Assembly (NCBI RefSeq): GCF_963678635.1
Contig: NC_087066.1
Span: 11,826,517 to 11,890,516, forward strand
Length of the DNA: 64,000 bases
Origin: Symsagittifera roscoffensis
Lineage: Eukaryota > Xenacoelomorpha > Acoela > Convolutidae
Reading direction: 5' to 3'
Below are positions 23,792 to 35,072 of the stretch, in pieces; position 1 is the first letter of the stretch; each line of letters opens with the position of its first letter. Both the position numbers and the translations under genes were made by a program. Under the pieces are notes generated by a model. That model ran no database searches and was not told the origin of the DNA. It saw only the letters and a program-made list of their open reading frames with translations.

Positions 23792-24501
23792 CGGGTTGAC
23801 CAAAAATGTTTCTCATACAATTTTCATATATTAAAAAATGCTTATCATACACTGTCGTACAATTCCATAGATACAGAAATTGTTAAGAAAACTCTAAGAT
23901 AAGTATTTTTTCATAAATGGTAAAATGTAGGATAAGCATTTTTTCTCATGTGTTCGTGACCAAAAACAAGTGACTAAAACCATGATTTACTCAAAACTAG
24001 AGTCACCAAAGGGTTGATCGTCTGCTATTTACAATGCATTGGCAACGACCTGAATTGTGTAAGAGTTCTCTTCACAAATCATATACTGAAAGCATCAAAG
24101 TTTTAAGTTTTGGCAAAAATTTTCAAAAATGATTAATTTTAAAATTAGAATTTTCAAATTATCAGTTATTGATCAAGGCATATATAAACATGCCATACAA
24201 AAGAAATAGGAATTTTTGGGGCAATTTCAATACTACTTGGAAAAATTTTTGTTGTCGCCATCAAAAAAATGCTAGTCATACAATTTATAGTTATGGAAAT
24301 TGTATGATAACCATTTGTTTTTCAAAAAAACGAAACATTTTTTTTTTTAACCACCAGACTGTTATATTTGGTTCAAATAGCAGCGGAAACTAATTCAAGG
24401 ATTTTTTGAAATTAAATGAAAATTTTATGACAAGCATTTTTTCATAAACTTGATCTACGAAATTGCAAGATAAACATTTTTGGTTTTTGGAGGTCAACCC
24501 G
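23792..24501. mobile_element. Terminal-inverted-repeat element with CGGGTTGACC ends
   Basis: Left end CGGGTTGACCAAAAATG and right end CATTTTTGG...AGGTCAACCCG are inverted. Internally, words for AAAAATGCTTATCATAC and TTGTATGATAACCATTT alternate in both orientations (23830-23950, 24265-24320, 24420-24480). About 710 bp. No coding capacity. No target duplication was recognised. Confidence 0.55.
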
Positions 24502-25144
24502 GGTCTGTAGAATTAGCTGCGAAGCTAGAATAATTCGACTGAACTTTACTTATATTTTTGCGGTGAAGTCTTATTTTTTTGCGGTAAACCATACAACCCG
24601 TTCGGATTTTCATTTTGTATTATTGTTTTGGTCATTGAAAATGGGGATGAACTTTGTATTGGCGTGTGTTTTAATTTTTTCTTTTTGTTTTCTTCGCATA
24701 ATCAGGTACCACAAATAATTGCCGGAATGGGTCGAATGATATATTATATTAGAACCCTTTCAGTCGTGATTCAAAAGAGAAAAATTATGAGAAAACTTTC
24801 ACATTGTTGATGAAAACGGGCTTGAATTTTTTGATTTTTGGTCTTATTTCTAACAAATACGGTGACTGTGTACGCTTATAAAAGCTTATATAAACCGTGA
24901 AAATTAGTTATACTCATATAAAGATAGTTTTGGAGTTTTTTAGCGCAATTTTGTAAATCAGAAACATGAAAAATTAAAAAAAAATTTTGCAAAATAAGTT
25001 CAAATAAAGTTTGAAATCTTTTTTATGAAAATTTTAATTTTTTTTTTCGTTTTTCAAGTCATTTCTATTCAAAAACTGTTTTCGGGTTTACTATGACTCT
25101 CAAATACCCTTACGTTCTGTTTTTTTGTTTTATCGTAACATGCA
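24502..25144. repeat. Stretch holding a dispersed repeat shared with 40490-40660
   Basis: 24625-24790 matches 40495-40655 in the same orientation: an AACTTTGTATT[GC]G[GC]GTGTGTTT block, a pyrimidine-rich tract, ATCAGGTAC, and CTTTCAGTCGTGATT. A weaker relative of the last block occurs at 2260-2280. The rest has no gene. Confidence 0.55.
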
Positions 25145-25810
25145 ACAGATCTTTTTATCACAACATGCAGAAAAAACTTAATACCAATTTGGAAAAAAAA
25201 ACATCTGTTTTAGTATTTTCCAAGACTGTGGTCAAAATATTCTGTGCTATCGGCACAGTAACCGGCTATTTTTGTTACTTCTTTTTTTTTGATGGTAAAA
25301 ATTTTTGAAAAAAAAACAGATTTTGTAATTAAACCACAAATGGTACCCGCTATGACAACAAACGAAACTTCTTTAATAATCTCGCAATGATTATCAGAAA
25401 CTTTGTTACCAAGCGTATTGCTACCTTATATTTTAAAAGATATCTAGCACAAAAACCTTACTACGAATGTATCAATTAGTATGGTACCCAAACGCATCAA
25501 GAACGCATTTTTCACTGTTTCCCTACCAAGATGTAGAGGACTACCAAAAAGACCAAAAATAAACAAATTTCATGTGATTCAAAATATTCTTTTTTCTACC
25601 CACGAACAATATGGCTCAAATCTACCCACGAACAAAATGGCTCAAATTTAGAGACTAATGTATATAAACCACGAGAATAAAACAAGGATAGCCGGTTACT
25701 GTGCAAGTAGCACAGAATGTTCCGACCACAGTCTTGAATACATAAAAAAAAGTTTTTTTTTTCAAATTTTTATCGTTTTTTATGCAGGTTGTGATAAAAA
25801 GATCTGAAGG
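25145..25810. mobile_element. Inverted-repeat structure, arms about 125 bp
   Basis: 25150-25275 is the imperfect reverse complement of 25684-25806: AGATCTTTTTATCACAAC, CAAGACTGTGGTC, ATTCTGTGCTA and CACAGTAACCGGCTAT. A loop of about 400 bp separates them. A hairpin, TGTGC-loop-GCACA, lies in each arm (25243-25257, 25700-25714). Sequence order is related to the termini of the foldback family at 19298-20411 and to 41100-41514. Confidence 0.7.
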
Positions 25811-25936
25811 AAAAAGTAAAATTTAGGCATATTTCAAATTTACACTAAGGTAGGTTAATTCTAAAATAGTTTTTGATGAAAAATGACTAGGAAGGCGAAA
25901 AAAACTTTGAAAAAAGTTTAAACACCCTTTTAGAAG

Positions 25937-26141
25937 TACCCGTACAGAAATGTGTGCCCCAGGTCTGAATCAGGCCTTGAGCAGATCTGCTTTTGTGATG
26001 GAATCCATACCTGCCTCAGTCCTGATTCAGACATGTCCATGTCCAAACGAAACATGCGCCATGTCTGGACAAGATCTGAAATAGGCAAGATTTTACGATG
26101 CTCAGATCTGGTTTCCAAGTTTTTGTAAGGTACGGGTATGC
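25937..26141. mobile_element. Small element with TACCCGTAC ends (tentative)
   Basis: AAGTACCCGTACAGAAAT at the left faces GTAAGGTACGGGTATGCA at the right. The interior is partly palindromic with CAGATCTG, TCTGAATCAGG and CATGTCTGGAC words. No target duplication. The 75-codon minus-strand ORF here is not supported as a gene. Confidence 0.35.
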
Positions 26142-26215
26142 ACTTGCACTGCTTCAAAATAATCTCAGTAACTTTAAAAGGTAGAGAATCAGTTTTAACT
26201 CACTATGTTTATGTT

Positions 26216-26405
26216 AGCTAATGGCTATACGTATGTTTCGTGGTAGCTGTCACATGAACCTTGGGAGTCATAAGACGCTACGGAAGAATAATGATTATAA
26301 TATGAGATCTACACTACATTCCCTTTTCGATAAATTAGGATGACAACAAGTGCAATCAATCTTAATTCGTTTTAGTGTGTGTTATAAACTATAGTATTCT
26401 GTTCG
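26216..26405. repeat. LTR-like fragment 1
   Basis: Shares GGTAGCTGTCACATGAA, CTTGGGAGTCA, AAGACGC and AATAATGATTATAAT in order with 27632-27700. It ends near TCTGTTCGGAGTGC, similar to TCTGTTCAGAGCC at 27606. Two related copies near a broken Ty3/gypsy element suggest LTR remnants; termini are not established. Confidence 0.4.
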
Positions 26406-26414
26406 GAGTGCAGC

Positions 26415-26626
26415 CAGTATTTAGACAGCCGCGTATTCATACTCGTCAGTATTTATACAAATACTGTATGAACCAATCAGAATCGAGAAAAGACATAAAT
26501 AATCCAAAATAAATAATAATTATTTATTAATTTCTTCTTTGTCTCGATTTTGTCTCGATTCTGATTGGTTGAAACAGTATTTGTCTAAATACTGACCAGT
26601 CTGAATACGCGGTTGTCTAAATACTG
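26415..26626. mobile_element. Palindromic MITE, 212 bp
   Basis: Left arm CAGTATTTAGACAGCCGCGT through CAATCAGAATCGAG is inverted in the right arm (CTCGATTCTGATTGG to ACGCGGTTGTCTAAATACTG). Outer ends are reverse complements. The AT-rich centre is near 26495-26540. No coding capacity. Confidence 0.75.
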
Positions 26627-26630
26627 ACAC

Positions 26631-27598
26631 CCGCATCCAGTTTCAAGCGTTAATAATCGATTATACTACGATTTTAGTACCAGTCTCACTAAAATTGAGA
26701 AACAATCGATTTTAATCAATTAATAATCGATTATAATCTCTTTTTTTTTCAAATCAAATTATAATTAATTATAATCCATTATAATCGATTATTTATTCGT
26801 CTATTTTTTGATACAATTATAATCGATTATAATTGATTATAATCCATTATTTTTATTCAAAATTCTATTTCGTTAGTTTTGCTCAAAAATCCATTATAAT
26901 TGATTATAATTGATTATAATCCCTTTTGTTTGTCCATTTTTGTGTTCGAAGTTGCATCTAAATTGCTTATATTTTATGCTTTTTGTGGACGTTGGTTCCT
27001 ATGAAAAATGAGAAAAAATTTATCAAAATTTTCCAATTAATTCATATTTATAAGTTTTTTTTTTCCATTTCTTCCCCATTAGAGTTGTTTTGTGATGCAT
27101 ATTTTAAGCTTTTCTAAACACCAAAACATCCGCAAATTGATTTAGTTTCATGATTGATTCGGAAAAATTATCTTTCATCTACCGCGAGAACCTTTCCAGT
27201 CATATGAAAGGATCTCTGTGATACTTTTGTTTCGTGGTAAAACTTTGTGTTCAGATGAACCAAAGTGTTCAAGAGATCTCTCTTTTAGAGATTTTCTTAT
27301 TGACACAAAAATAATAACCCATAAGATACAATTCGAAAATAGGAAAATTCCGGCAAAATAAGAGATTTTAATCGATTATAATCGATTATAATTGATTTTA
27401 AGGGCTTTTGGTAAGAACTATAATCAATTATAATCGATTATAAGAGATTATAATCTCTTGGAAAATATCACGATTATAATCAATTATAAATCCCTTAAGG
27501 ACCTAATTTTGGTAATTATAATCGATTATAATTGTCAAAAAATCATCATAATAATCCGTTATAATCGATTATTTACGCCTAAACTTGGATGCGGGCAT
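26631..27598. mobile_element. TIR element built on the palindrome TAATCGATTA
   Basis: Outer ends CCCGCATCCAGTTTCAAGCG and, inverted at the right, CCCGCATCCAAGTTTAGGCG. Each end is followed by about 240 bp packed with ATAATCGATTATAAT words (26650-26930 and 27365-27575). The centre (about 26930-27360) lacks them and shows no ORF of note. About 965 bp. Confidence 0.75.
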
Positions 27599-27602
27599 GT
27601 AA

Positions 27603-27855
27603 CCATTCTGTTCAGAGCCTACGGTCTATCATGGTAGCTGTCACGTGAAGCTTGGGAGTCACAGGACGCGACGTAATAAGACGCGACGTAATAATAATGA
27701 TAATAACCTGCATGTTCTAGCATCAGAATATGACCTCGTTACTGAATCCCCCCTTCAATAAACTAGAAATTTACAGCACAAATATTCATTTTTACTGCAC
27801 TCTTTATTAATTTTATACTAATCTGTTCATAGCCTACGGGCTATCCTCTATCAAT
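27603..27855. repeat. LTR-like fragment 2
   Basis: Related to 26216-26405. CTGTTCAGAGCCTACGGTC (27607) recurs as CTGTTCATAGCCTACGGGC (27823), bracketing about 216 bp that include a duplicated AAGACGCGACGTAATA. It sits just downstream (minus orientation) of the Ty3/gypsy remnant, where a 3' LTR is expected. Inference only. Confidence 0.4.
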
Positions 27856-29102
27856 CACCTTACTTCTTCCCCTCATGGCCGCCGGTTTGTTGTTACTGAC
27901 ATCTACAAACTTTCTAGTTCTTCTAAGATCTGTTTATGATCGTCCTCTGTCATGCTTAAGGTTGACATTTGGCCTGCGATGTCCAAGGTGCCTCATTTTT
28001 TGACGCCTCATTTTTCGGTCCCTCTTCAGCCGCAACCCTCCGGTCTTGTGTGTAGTCCGCTCGACTGTGTCCGAGGTTCCTCTCTTTTGACCGGCGTAGC
28101 ACCTCGGATCCTCTCCGTTATTGGTACTGATACCACAGATACTGACTCGATCCTGTCCATCAATTCCCTTCCTATCATGTCATTTGCTATTCTTGCTCGT
28201 TGGTTCCCGGTTTCAGCGATGTCCACTAATTTCTCTCGGTTGTGATAATTTCTGCTACCTCAAATCTGGTCCTCTAGCCCTTGGTAGAGAAACTGCAATC
28301 TGAAACCGTAGATTGTGACGCCTTGTGATTCAATCACGGAAGGTTCTACCAATGGATATGACTGTGTTGTTATCACTAATTTCCTTCGCCACTGCTTCCA
28401 TTATTGGTCGAAACATCACCGGGACTCCTGTCGACCTCAATCCCTTCTACGAGCTTTGTGATAGAATCGCCACACTGTCCTTCGTTATTAACTATCGCAT
28501 GTTGTGCTGACTCAACCTTTGCGGCGAAAATTCGGCCGTTGCTGTCAGTGCAGCTGTTTTTCTGGCATCAAGGTTTATAGTTTCGGACTGATCCTAACAG
28601 AGTTCCGTGTTTTAGTTAACTTAGCTGAGTACCTAGACCTATCAAGAGATGTCAGACTTTTGTATAAACTTTCCGAGGATAGGCCTTATGATCAAAATTC
28701 CCCGAACTTTTTTTCTCTGAGCTTTTCAAAGTAAGGTTCCGATTTTAATCGATCCATGATTTTCCGAAAAGTTTTACAACTTTTCATCTGAGCAACCAAA
28801 ACTGATGTTCTGTTTTGCGGCAAACTTGTGTTAGCACTCGTTGATGTTCCCTGAGTTGAAGCGTTCGGAGCCAAGGGATGCTCCGTCTTCTGGAATTCCA
28901 CCATGGTGGATTCATCATCTGGCCGTCCGTAATCCTGCATCACTCGTGCAGAAAACCTCGTCTTGTTCGAATCAAAAAAATGTTGCCATGACAAGTTTTT
29001 AGTCTGCGCATTGAGAGTTACCGTGTGCCAAAAATACGAAATGCGCTTCGGTTTTCATCCAATCAATTTATGAGTTCTATTTTTTAATTTTTTTTTATAA
29101 TT
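27856..29102 (-). pseudogene. Probable C-terminal tail of Ty3/gypsy pol, broken
   Basis: Minus-strand frames are coding-like but interrupted: 28994-28692 (100 codons, with KTRFSARVMQDYGRPDDES), a run near 28500-28325 with VPVMFRPIMEAVAKEI, and 28226-28026. They follow the integrase remnant in the correct direction and precede LTR-like sequence, as a post-integrase extension would. I see no motif that identifies them independently, so the assignment rests on position and on the acidic/basic, non-repetitive composition. Stops and frame changes make it non-functional. Confidence 0.45.
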
Positions 29103-30190
29103 TCATTGATTACTGATTATAACGCCCGTTTCGGCATTTGGAGTGACCATGCCCTTAGCTTTTCTCAAAGCGTTCGAACACACCGTTCCATCAAACTTGT
29201 GGCTTGATGATTCACAACTGGTGCAAACTTTAACTTGATTTTCTTGTACAAATTTCGCTAATTGATTTTGCCACAAATCATGACCCCTGGTCCACTCGAA
29301 TCGCCCTGGGTATTGCATGTAGTGTGATAAATTTCAACGAAATTTTTTAATCAGTGTACGCGTTGGTTTTTGAACCGCCAGAAACTTATAGATTCGACCG
29401 AAACAGATCAATCGATACTTTCCATGCATTTAGAAAAGAATAGCAAAATTTTAACATCGACCAGTTCTCCGTACGTCAATGAATTTGAAAGCACAATCTG
29501 ATCAAATGGCAAGTCTTAAACGCCTCGATGAGTTGCTTCGCTGCACATTGTTTCCGAGTGCTGAATTTTTGACAGATTTTGTTTTGCACTTGACTTCATC
29601 ATTGATTTTGTTTTCTTGTACTATTTGGCCGAATGTGATATTAGCCTATCATATTCGTTCATTTGCAATACAACAAAATTTTTTTCAAATGCTAGACTTC
29701 CGCGGCATCACCTACCAGATGACGTGGTAGAGACTCCCCCAATGCCATGTGTTTCCCCGGGATCTGTTCGATTTCGTAGCCATACGGCAGTAGCCTATCG
29801 ATCCAACAAACTAATCTCGTTTGAGTAATTATTGAAGTTTTTTCCTCTGATAGACAAACTAGTGACTTGTGATCTGTAATTATCTTGAATGGGGCTCCAA
29901 ACTGGTAGTTCTGATGGTTAGTCACGGCCCATACCGCTAACAATTCCAACTCATTAATGCTGTATTTTAACTTTGCTTTGTTCTAAAACTGGGACGCTTC
30001 CGAATTTGATTTCCAACCCATGGTAAGTAAGTGATATAAAACAACTTCTTTGCCCTTTTGGAAAGATCGCACTTAAACTTTGTTACTTGTTTTTGATTTT
30101 ACTCAAATCACTCACAGTTTCAATTGTTTTCATTAGGGAATCATCTTATGTAACACTTAATCCAGCCTCGAATGTTTCTTCATAAAACCC
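29103..30190 (-). pseudogene. Ty3/gypsy pol remnant A: RNase H fused to a shortened integrase
   Basis: 30190-29690 encodes the RNase H region, with ELLAVWAVTNHQNYQFG and the following ITDHKSLVCL. It matches the family's E-L-E-L-L-A-V-V-W-A and T-D-H-K-x-L blocks. After a linker (29690-29445), 29440-29130 encodes the integrase core from LHAIPRAI to an LMERCVRTL segment. The second catalytic aspartate (VDQG) and the glutamate (MER) are present, but a stop and a frameshift lie between them. The integrase zinc domain and first aspartate region are deleted relative to remnant B. At 30190 the sequence switches directly from remnant B's integrase into this copy's RT/RNase H junction, so the two form a chimera. 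Confidence 0.8.
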
Positions 30191-32940
30191 CATGCCATTA
30201 GTTTTTCTGAAAGCGTTCGAACACACCGTTCCATCAAACTTAAGGCTTGATGATTTACAACTGGTGCAAAGGTTCACTTGATTTTTCTTGTACATATTCC
30301 GCTAATTGATTTTGCCTCAACTCCTGGCCCCTGGTACGCTCCAACCGCCCTGTGTATTGCATGTAGTTTGATAAACTTTTCTAGGAATTTTTAAATCAAT
30401 GCTGCGGTTGTACGCGTTGGTTTTTGAACCGTCAGAAACTTAAAGAATCGATCAAAGCAGATCAATAGATGCTTTCTCGCTCCCCAGGTTTAAGACAAAG
30501 GCAACAAGATGTCCAATTCGATTTCCTGGTTCAGTTCGTTTGCCGAATCTAAGCAAGATACTTCCACAATAGAAATAACTGATTTTAAATTCTTACATGA
30601 TTTGATGGACTCTTTGTAGTTCGCCGTAGTAACTTGAAATTGTCGATTTGTGTGCGGCCACCAGATTCAATTTGCCGCTATATAGCGCATCTCGAACATG
30701 CCTGCATGTGTTTTGAGCTACCACATCAGGATATCAAGATTGGCGCCCCTAACTGTGGGGGAACGACCAACTTGTCATCCAAGAACATGGTTCCGTTTGA
30801 CGTAAGGAACTTTGATGCGTAATAGCTGTAGAGACCCGAGAATAGTGATGACTGAATAATCTTTCTTTAACGCGGCTTCAAAAATACAATTGAGAATTTC
30901 GTCTGCTCAGTCACTGTGAAATCTGCATCAAAAATTTCCGCCTCACAAACGAAATTAAGTGGAACATTTCCGCCGGTATAATTTTAAACTCAGCTGATGG
31001 CTGAAAGATCGATTTTTTTCCGTGAGCATTGATTGTGGGTGTAGCGAAACGGAAAATTCCTTGTTAGTAAATTGTAAAGATCATACTTTGAACTAATTTG
31101 GCGAAGGTCATTGCTAATTTATGATGCCTGAGAACTGTCAACGCATTAATTAACTTTGATAAACATGCAAATGCTTTGGCAGGCGGGAGAAATCTTCACC
31201 TTATATAGTGTCAGATAAAGCTGACAAAAGGTGCGAAAAACCGTAATCTGGGTAAAATCAATACTTAGCCAGATTGAAGAGCAATCAGTTGGTTAATAAG
31301 TCTTTCCTTGATAAACCTTTTCATTACTAAGTTCCTGTAATCACCTCATAGCAATCAGAGCAATCAGTTGGTTAATAAGTCCTTCCTTGATAAATCTTTT
31401 CATTACAAAGTTCCTGTAATCACCTCGTAAGTCTGCGAGATCAGTTTTGAGTATAAATATTAAAGTATATTTAGATAATTCGAGTTTTTATTTTAACTTA
31501 CATTCAATCCTTGTTCTTTTCCGAGAAAGCACTTGTTGTGCTGATTCTACACGAATAATTATTCGGCGCCCTGCCCTGTGTTTTCTGTTGCGCTCGGAAA
31601 TTTATGCATTTATAAAAGATTAGCAATTTTTTAATATTGACCAGTTCTCCGTACATCAATGAACTTGAAAGCACACTCTGATCAAATTACAAGTCTTAAA
31701 CGCCTCAATGATTTCCTTCGCTGCACATTGTTTTCGAGTGCTGAATTATTGTCAGATTTTGTTTTGCACCTGACTTCGTTTGCGCTTTTTTAGTTTTCTT
31801 GTACTATTTGGCCGAATGTGATATTAGCCTAACAAATTCGTTCATTTTCGCCACAAAAAAAATATTTTCAAATGCGAGATTTCCGCGGCATCACCTACCG
31901 GATGACGTGGTAGAGACTCCCCCAATGCCATGCGTTTCCCCGGGATTTGATCGATTTTGTAATCAAACGGCAGTAGCCTATCGATCCAACAAACTAATCT
32001 CGTTTGAGTAATTATTGAAATCTTTTCCTCTGATAGACAAACTAGTGCCTTGTGATCTGTAATTATCTTGAATGGGGCTCCAAACTGGTAGTTCTGATGG
32101 TGAGTCACAGCCCACACCGCTAACAATTCCAACTCAATAATGCTGTATTTTAACTCTGCTTTGTTCAAAAACTGGGACGCATACGAATTTTATTTCCAAC
32201 CCATGGTAAGTAAGTGATATAAAGCAACTTCTTTGCCCTTTTTGAAGCTCGCATTTCAATTTTGTTTCTCGTTTTTTTTTACACAAATCACTCACAGTTC
32301 CCATTGTTTTTATAAAGGTATCATCATATATAACACCTATTCAAACCTCGAATGTTTCTCCATAAAACTCCGAAAAGGCTTTGTAGTTGCCGCTAAACTC
32401 ATGAAGAATTTATTGAATTGGTTGATCGATCTGATTAGTTACCGGATGTCTAATACATTTCCGTTTTTTTCATTTTTAGAATAGCATCTGCTTTTCTTTC
32501 TACTGGTTCTGTACCTTTGTTGCATAATTTAAGTCCCACCCAGTCGATTTCCTTAGCAAAACTGGTACACTTAATTCATTCAACGGCGGCGTTATTGTCG
32601 ATTCAAAACCTGTAGAACGTTCTTCATACCCCCGGGTTGCGATAAGGATATCATCGAGGTACACAAGCAAACCCCGGTAGATTGCCCAAGTTTGAGTCCA
32701 TCCCTCGTTTAGACTCATTAGGCATATTCCCTAATCCATTGAACCCCCTCTTGAAACAATATGCTGCCACGGACTATACTAAAACTACATTGCCGGCTTG
32801 TTGGCTCACTAAGCGGCATTTTTGTGTATGCATACTTCAGGTCACATTCGGTTCCGCCTCTTTCCCGCTAATAGCCAAGACTACATTGGCTATCAACTCA
32901 TTCAAGTTTGGCATTTGGTATCGATTTTGATAAATCTGCC
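30191..32940 (-). pseudogene. Ty3/gypsy pol remnant B: RT - RNase H - linker - integrase
   Basis: Read on the minus strand from 32940. The RT palm has DLKYAYTKMPLSE, a YCFKRGFNGLGNMPNE block and the catalytic VYLDDILIA (about 32660), spread over several frames. RNase H follows at about 32210-31842 (NKAELKYSIIELELLAVWAV, ITDHKALVCL). A linker with FDADFTVTEQT (about 30920) precedes the integrase: zinc-type segment THAGMFEMRYIAAN.IWWPH (about 30700), then LICFDRF with the first D, AYQGPG where the second D is mutated to Y, and MERCVRTL with the E. Frameshifts, stops and an LTR-like insertion (31040-31600) disable it. Domain order RT-RH-IN identifies Ty3/gypsy. Gag and protease were not found. 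Confidence 0.85.
31040..31600 (+). mobile_element. Possible solo-LTR-like insertion in the pol linker
   Basis: Sequence with no pol coding interrupts the RNase H-integrase linker. It contains a 79-bp spaced direct repeat (GCAATCAGTTGGTTAATAAG at 31281 and 31360), a TATAAATATT promoter-like box near 31453, and CGGCGCCCTGCCC at 31564, resembling an LTR-adjacent primer-binding site. Termini and target duplication were not identified. Confidence 0.3.
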
Positions 32941-33035
32941 CGTTGATTAACTTGCAGTTTTTAATATAACCTCTACACTGCATACCTTTGTACTAATTTG
33001 ATATATCCATTTTTGGCTGCCTGGCACTCATTTTT

Positions 33036-33303
33036 TTTCTAAAAGTGCCTTTAGCGCCAATAATTACTAAGTTTGAGGGGACAGCGCGCGGAAAAAACGC
33101 AACTTTCGGACAAAATTGTTTCCCAAAAAATGTGGCTAAAAACGCTTTTTGTGGCCCATTTTTAAAAAAATTTTGCCAGCGGCGCTAAGATTTTGTCCCA
33201 GGTTTCTTTAGTGCTTTTAGAGCGCTCGGAAAATCAATTTAGTCAATCTTAAAAAATGGTCGACAAAATTTTAGAAATTTTTTGAAAAGCCGCCAAAATT
33301 ATC
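33036..33303 (-). mobile_element. hAT-type MITE, both ends truncated
   Basis: Contains the family's ordered interior: AAAAGTGCCTTTAGCGCCAA, GGACAGCGCGCGGAAAA, GGCGCTAAGATTTTG, AATCAATTTAGTCAATCTT and TTTGAAAAGCCGCC. Termini are absent. Confidence 0.65.
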
Positions 33304-34685
33304 ACGCTAGTTATAATCAAATGGTATTTGACCTGATTGAAGATTCAAGCCGCACCATCGCACAAGACCGCCATAGATATATAAACCATTCACAATATAA
33401 ACAGAACACTTCATTTTTTATGACCACACTTTAATAAAAGAAAGCGCAATTACTAGCAATACTAACCATCAATCAACCAAAAACACCAACAAAACGCTAA
33501 TATTTTTCATTACTAAAAAATATACAGACCAACCATTTAAACTCCGAATTCCGCATGAATTCTTTAAATTTTGATTTGTCTCTTCGGATGACAATTATTA
33601 TGCATAATTCAAGAAATAAAATTACACTTTCGCGTTTTAAAACATTATATTTTAAAAAAGTGTTCCTAAAATTTAGACTTCGATACATATGTTCAATTTT
33701 GTTCAAGTTTTTACGCTTTTTTCGTTTTTTGTTAATCTACCCCAGCAAGGAATGAATGACTAGCAACAAACAGCAATAACCGTGTTCTAAGGAAACAAAA
33801 TAATGACGACACCAAGACAACCTACACATATTTATAAAGCTTAGAACCAACTAATTTACTCTTAGGAAATTAGGTATAAACTACTCTCAGATCAGACCAC
33901 AGATCAAAATGACTAGCAATATAATTACCCCAAATAAAATCAAGGAAAAACTCCAACGAAAACGCGAAATGAAATCGCCACCAATTAGTTTAACCGCTAT
34001 TAACATTTCCTCACAATTTTTCTCAGCTTCCAATTAAGGAATCTCTGAGCATAGCATACTTTTTAGCCCACCCAATCCACTGTGGAAACACTAACCTCGT
34101 ACAAAAATCTTGGGAATTTTCGACAATCATAGTAGAATGAGCAATTTGGAAAGCAATTTTTGTAGAATTATGACTAGAATTCGAAAAAAATTTTTTCTCA
34201 AATTTTTGAATTTTTGTTGTTTGACAACAAAAAAATGTTGTTTGACTATAAAATAAAACTAAAAAAAACTGTTTTTATATGAGTAAAATCAAACTTTCCC
34301 AGCTTAAATTAAGCTATTGTAAGATGAAGCTAATAAAAAAAAACTGAGGTAAGCCTGCTCACTCGCTTTTGTCGCTCGTAATTTTCAATGTCGTTATAGT
34401 CACGACTGAATTGGCTTGAATTTGATATATCACTCGACCCTTTCCGATGATTAATTGTGGTACTTGATTTTGCGGAAAAAAAACTAAAACTTACCTGAAG
34501 ACAAAGTTCATTTTTCAAGTGGTCCGAACAAAATGTTCTGCAAAAAGTTATATTGCTTTTGTATTGCATGGTCTACATAGTCAAAGTACAGTTTCTTGTT
34601 TGGACTACCATTTGATTGCCAATGATATATCTACCGATTGCTCTCACCCAAATGACAATACGCTTAAAATGGTAAATAGAATGCG
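33304..34685. other. Intergenic stretch, no gene supported
   Basis: AT-rich. Overlapping small ORFs on both strands (33497-33755, 34330-34569) are shadows of each other with unrecognisable products. An 87-codon ORF (34519-34782) ends inside the 97-bp tandem repeat below; I cannot assign it. Confidence 0.45.
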
Positions 34686-35072
34686 AAACTACCTTAGAAG
34701 TCGAGGTTGTCCGGTTGCAACAAGCGAAATTCAAATACACAAATTCATGAAAAAATATTGCCGCACTGTGTTACAAACTTAGAAACTACTTTAGAAGTCA
34801 AGGTTGCCCGGTTGCAACAAGCGAAATTCAAGTACGCAAATTCATGAAAAAATAATGCTGCACTGTGGTACAACCTTAGAAACTACCTTAGAAGTCAAGG
34901 TTGCCTGGTTGCAACAAACGAAATTCAAATGCGCAATTTCATGAAAAAATAATGCTGCACTGTGTAACAACCTTAGAAACTACCTTAGAAGTCAAGTTTG
35001 CCCGATTACAACAAGCAAAAATCAAGCACGCAATTTTATGAAAAAATACTGCTACACTGTGCTACAAGTTTT
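34686..35072. repeat. 97-bp tandem repeat, 4 copies
   Basis: Copies start AAACTAC at 34686, 34783, 34880 and 34977. Shared words are TTAGAAGTC, GGTTGCAACAA, CGCAATTTCATGAAAAAATA and GCACTGTG. Divergence rises toward copy 4. The period is not a multiple of three, so the array is not coding as a whole. Confidence 0.9.

Noticed and set aside
29103-29318. Minus-strand ORF with a CTSCESSSH...C pattern that looks like a gag zinc knuckle.
   Set aside because: Another frame of the same strand reads the Ty3/gypsy integrase core (LHAIPRAI, VDQG, LMERCVRTL), which is repeated in the second copy. The cysteine pattern is a chance shadow.
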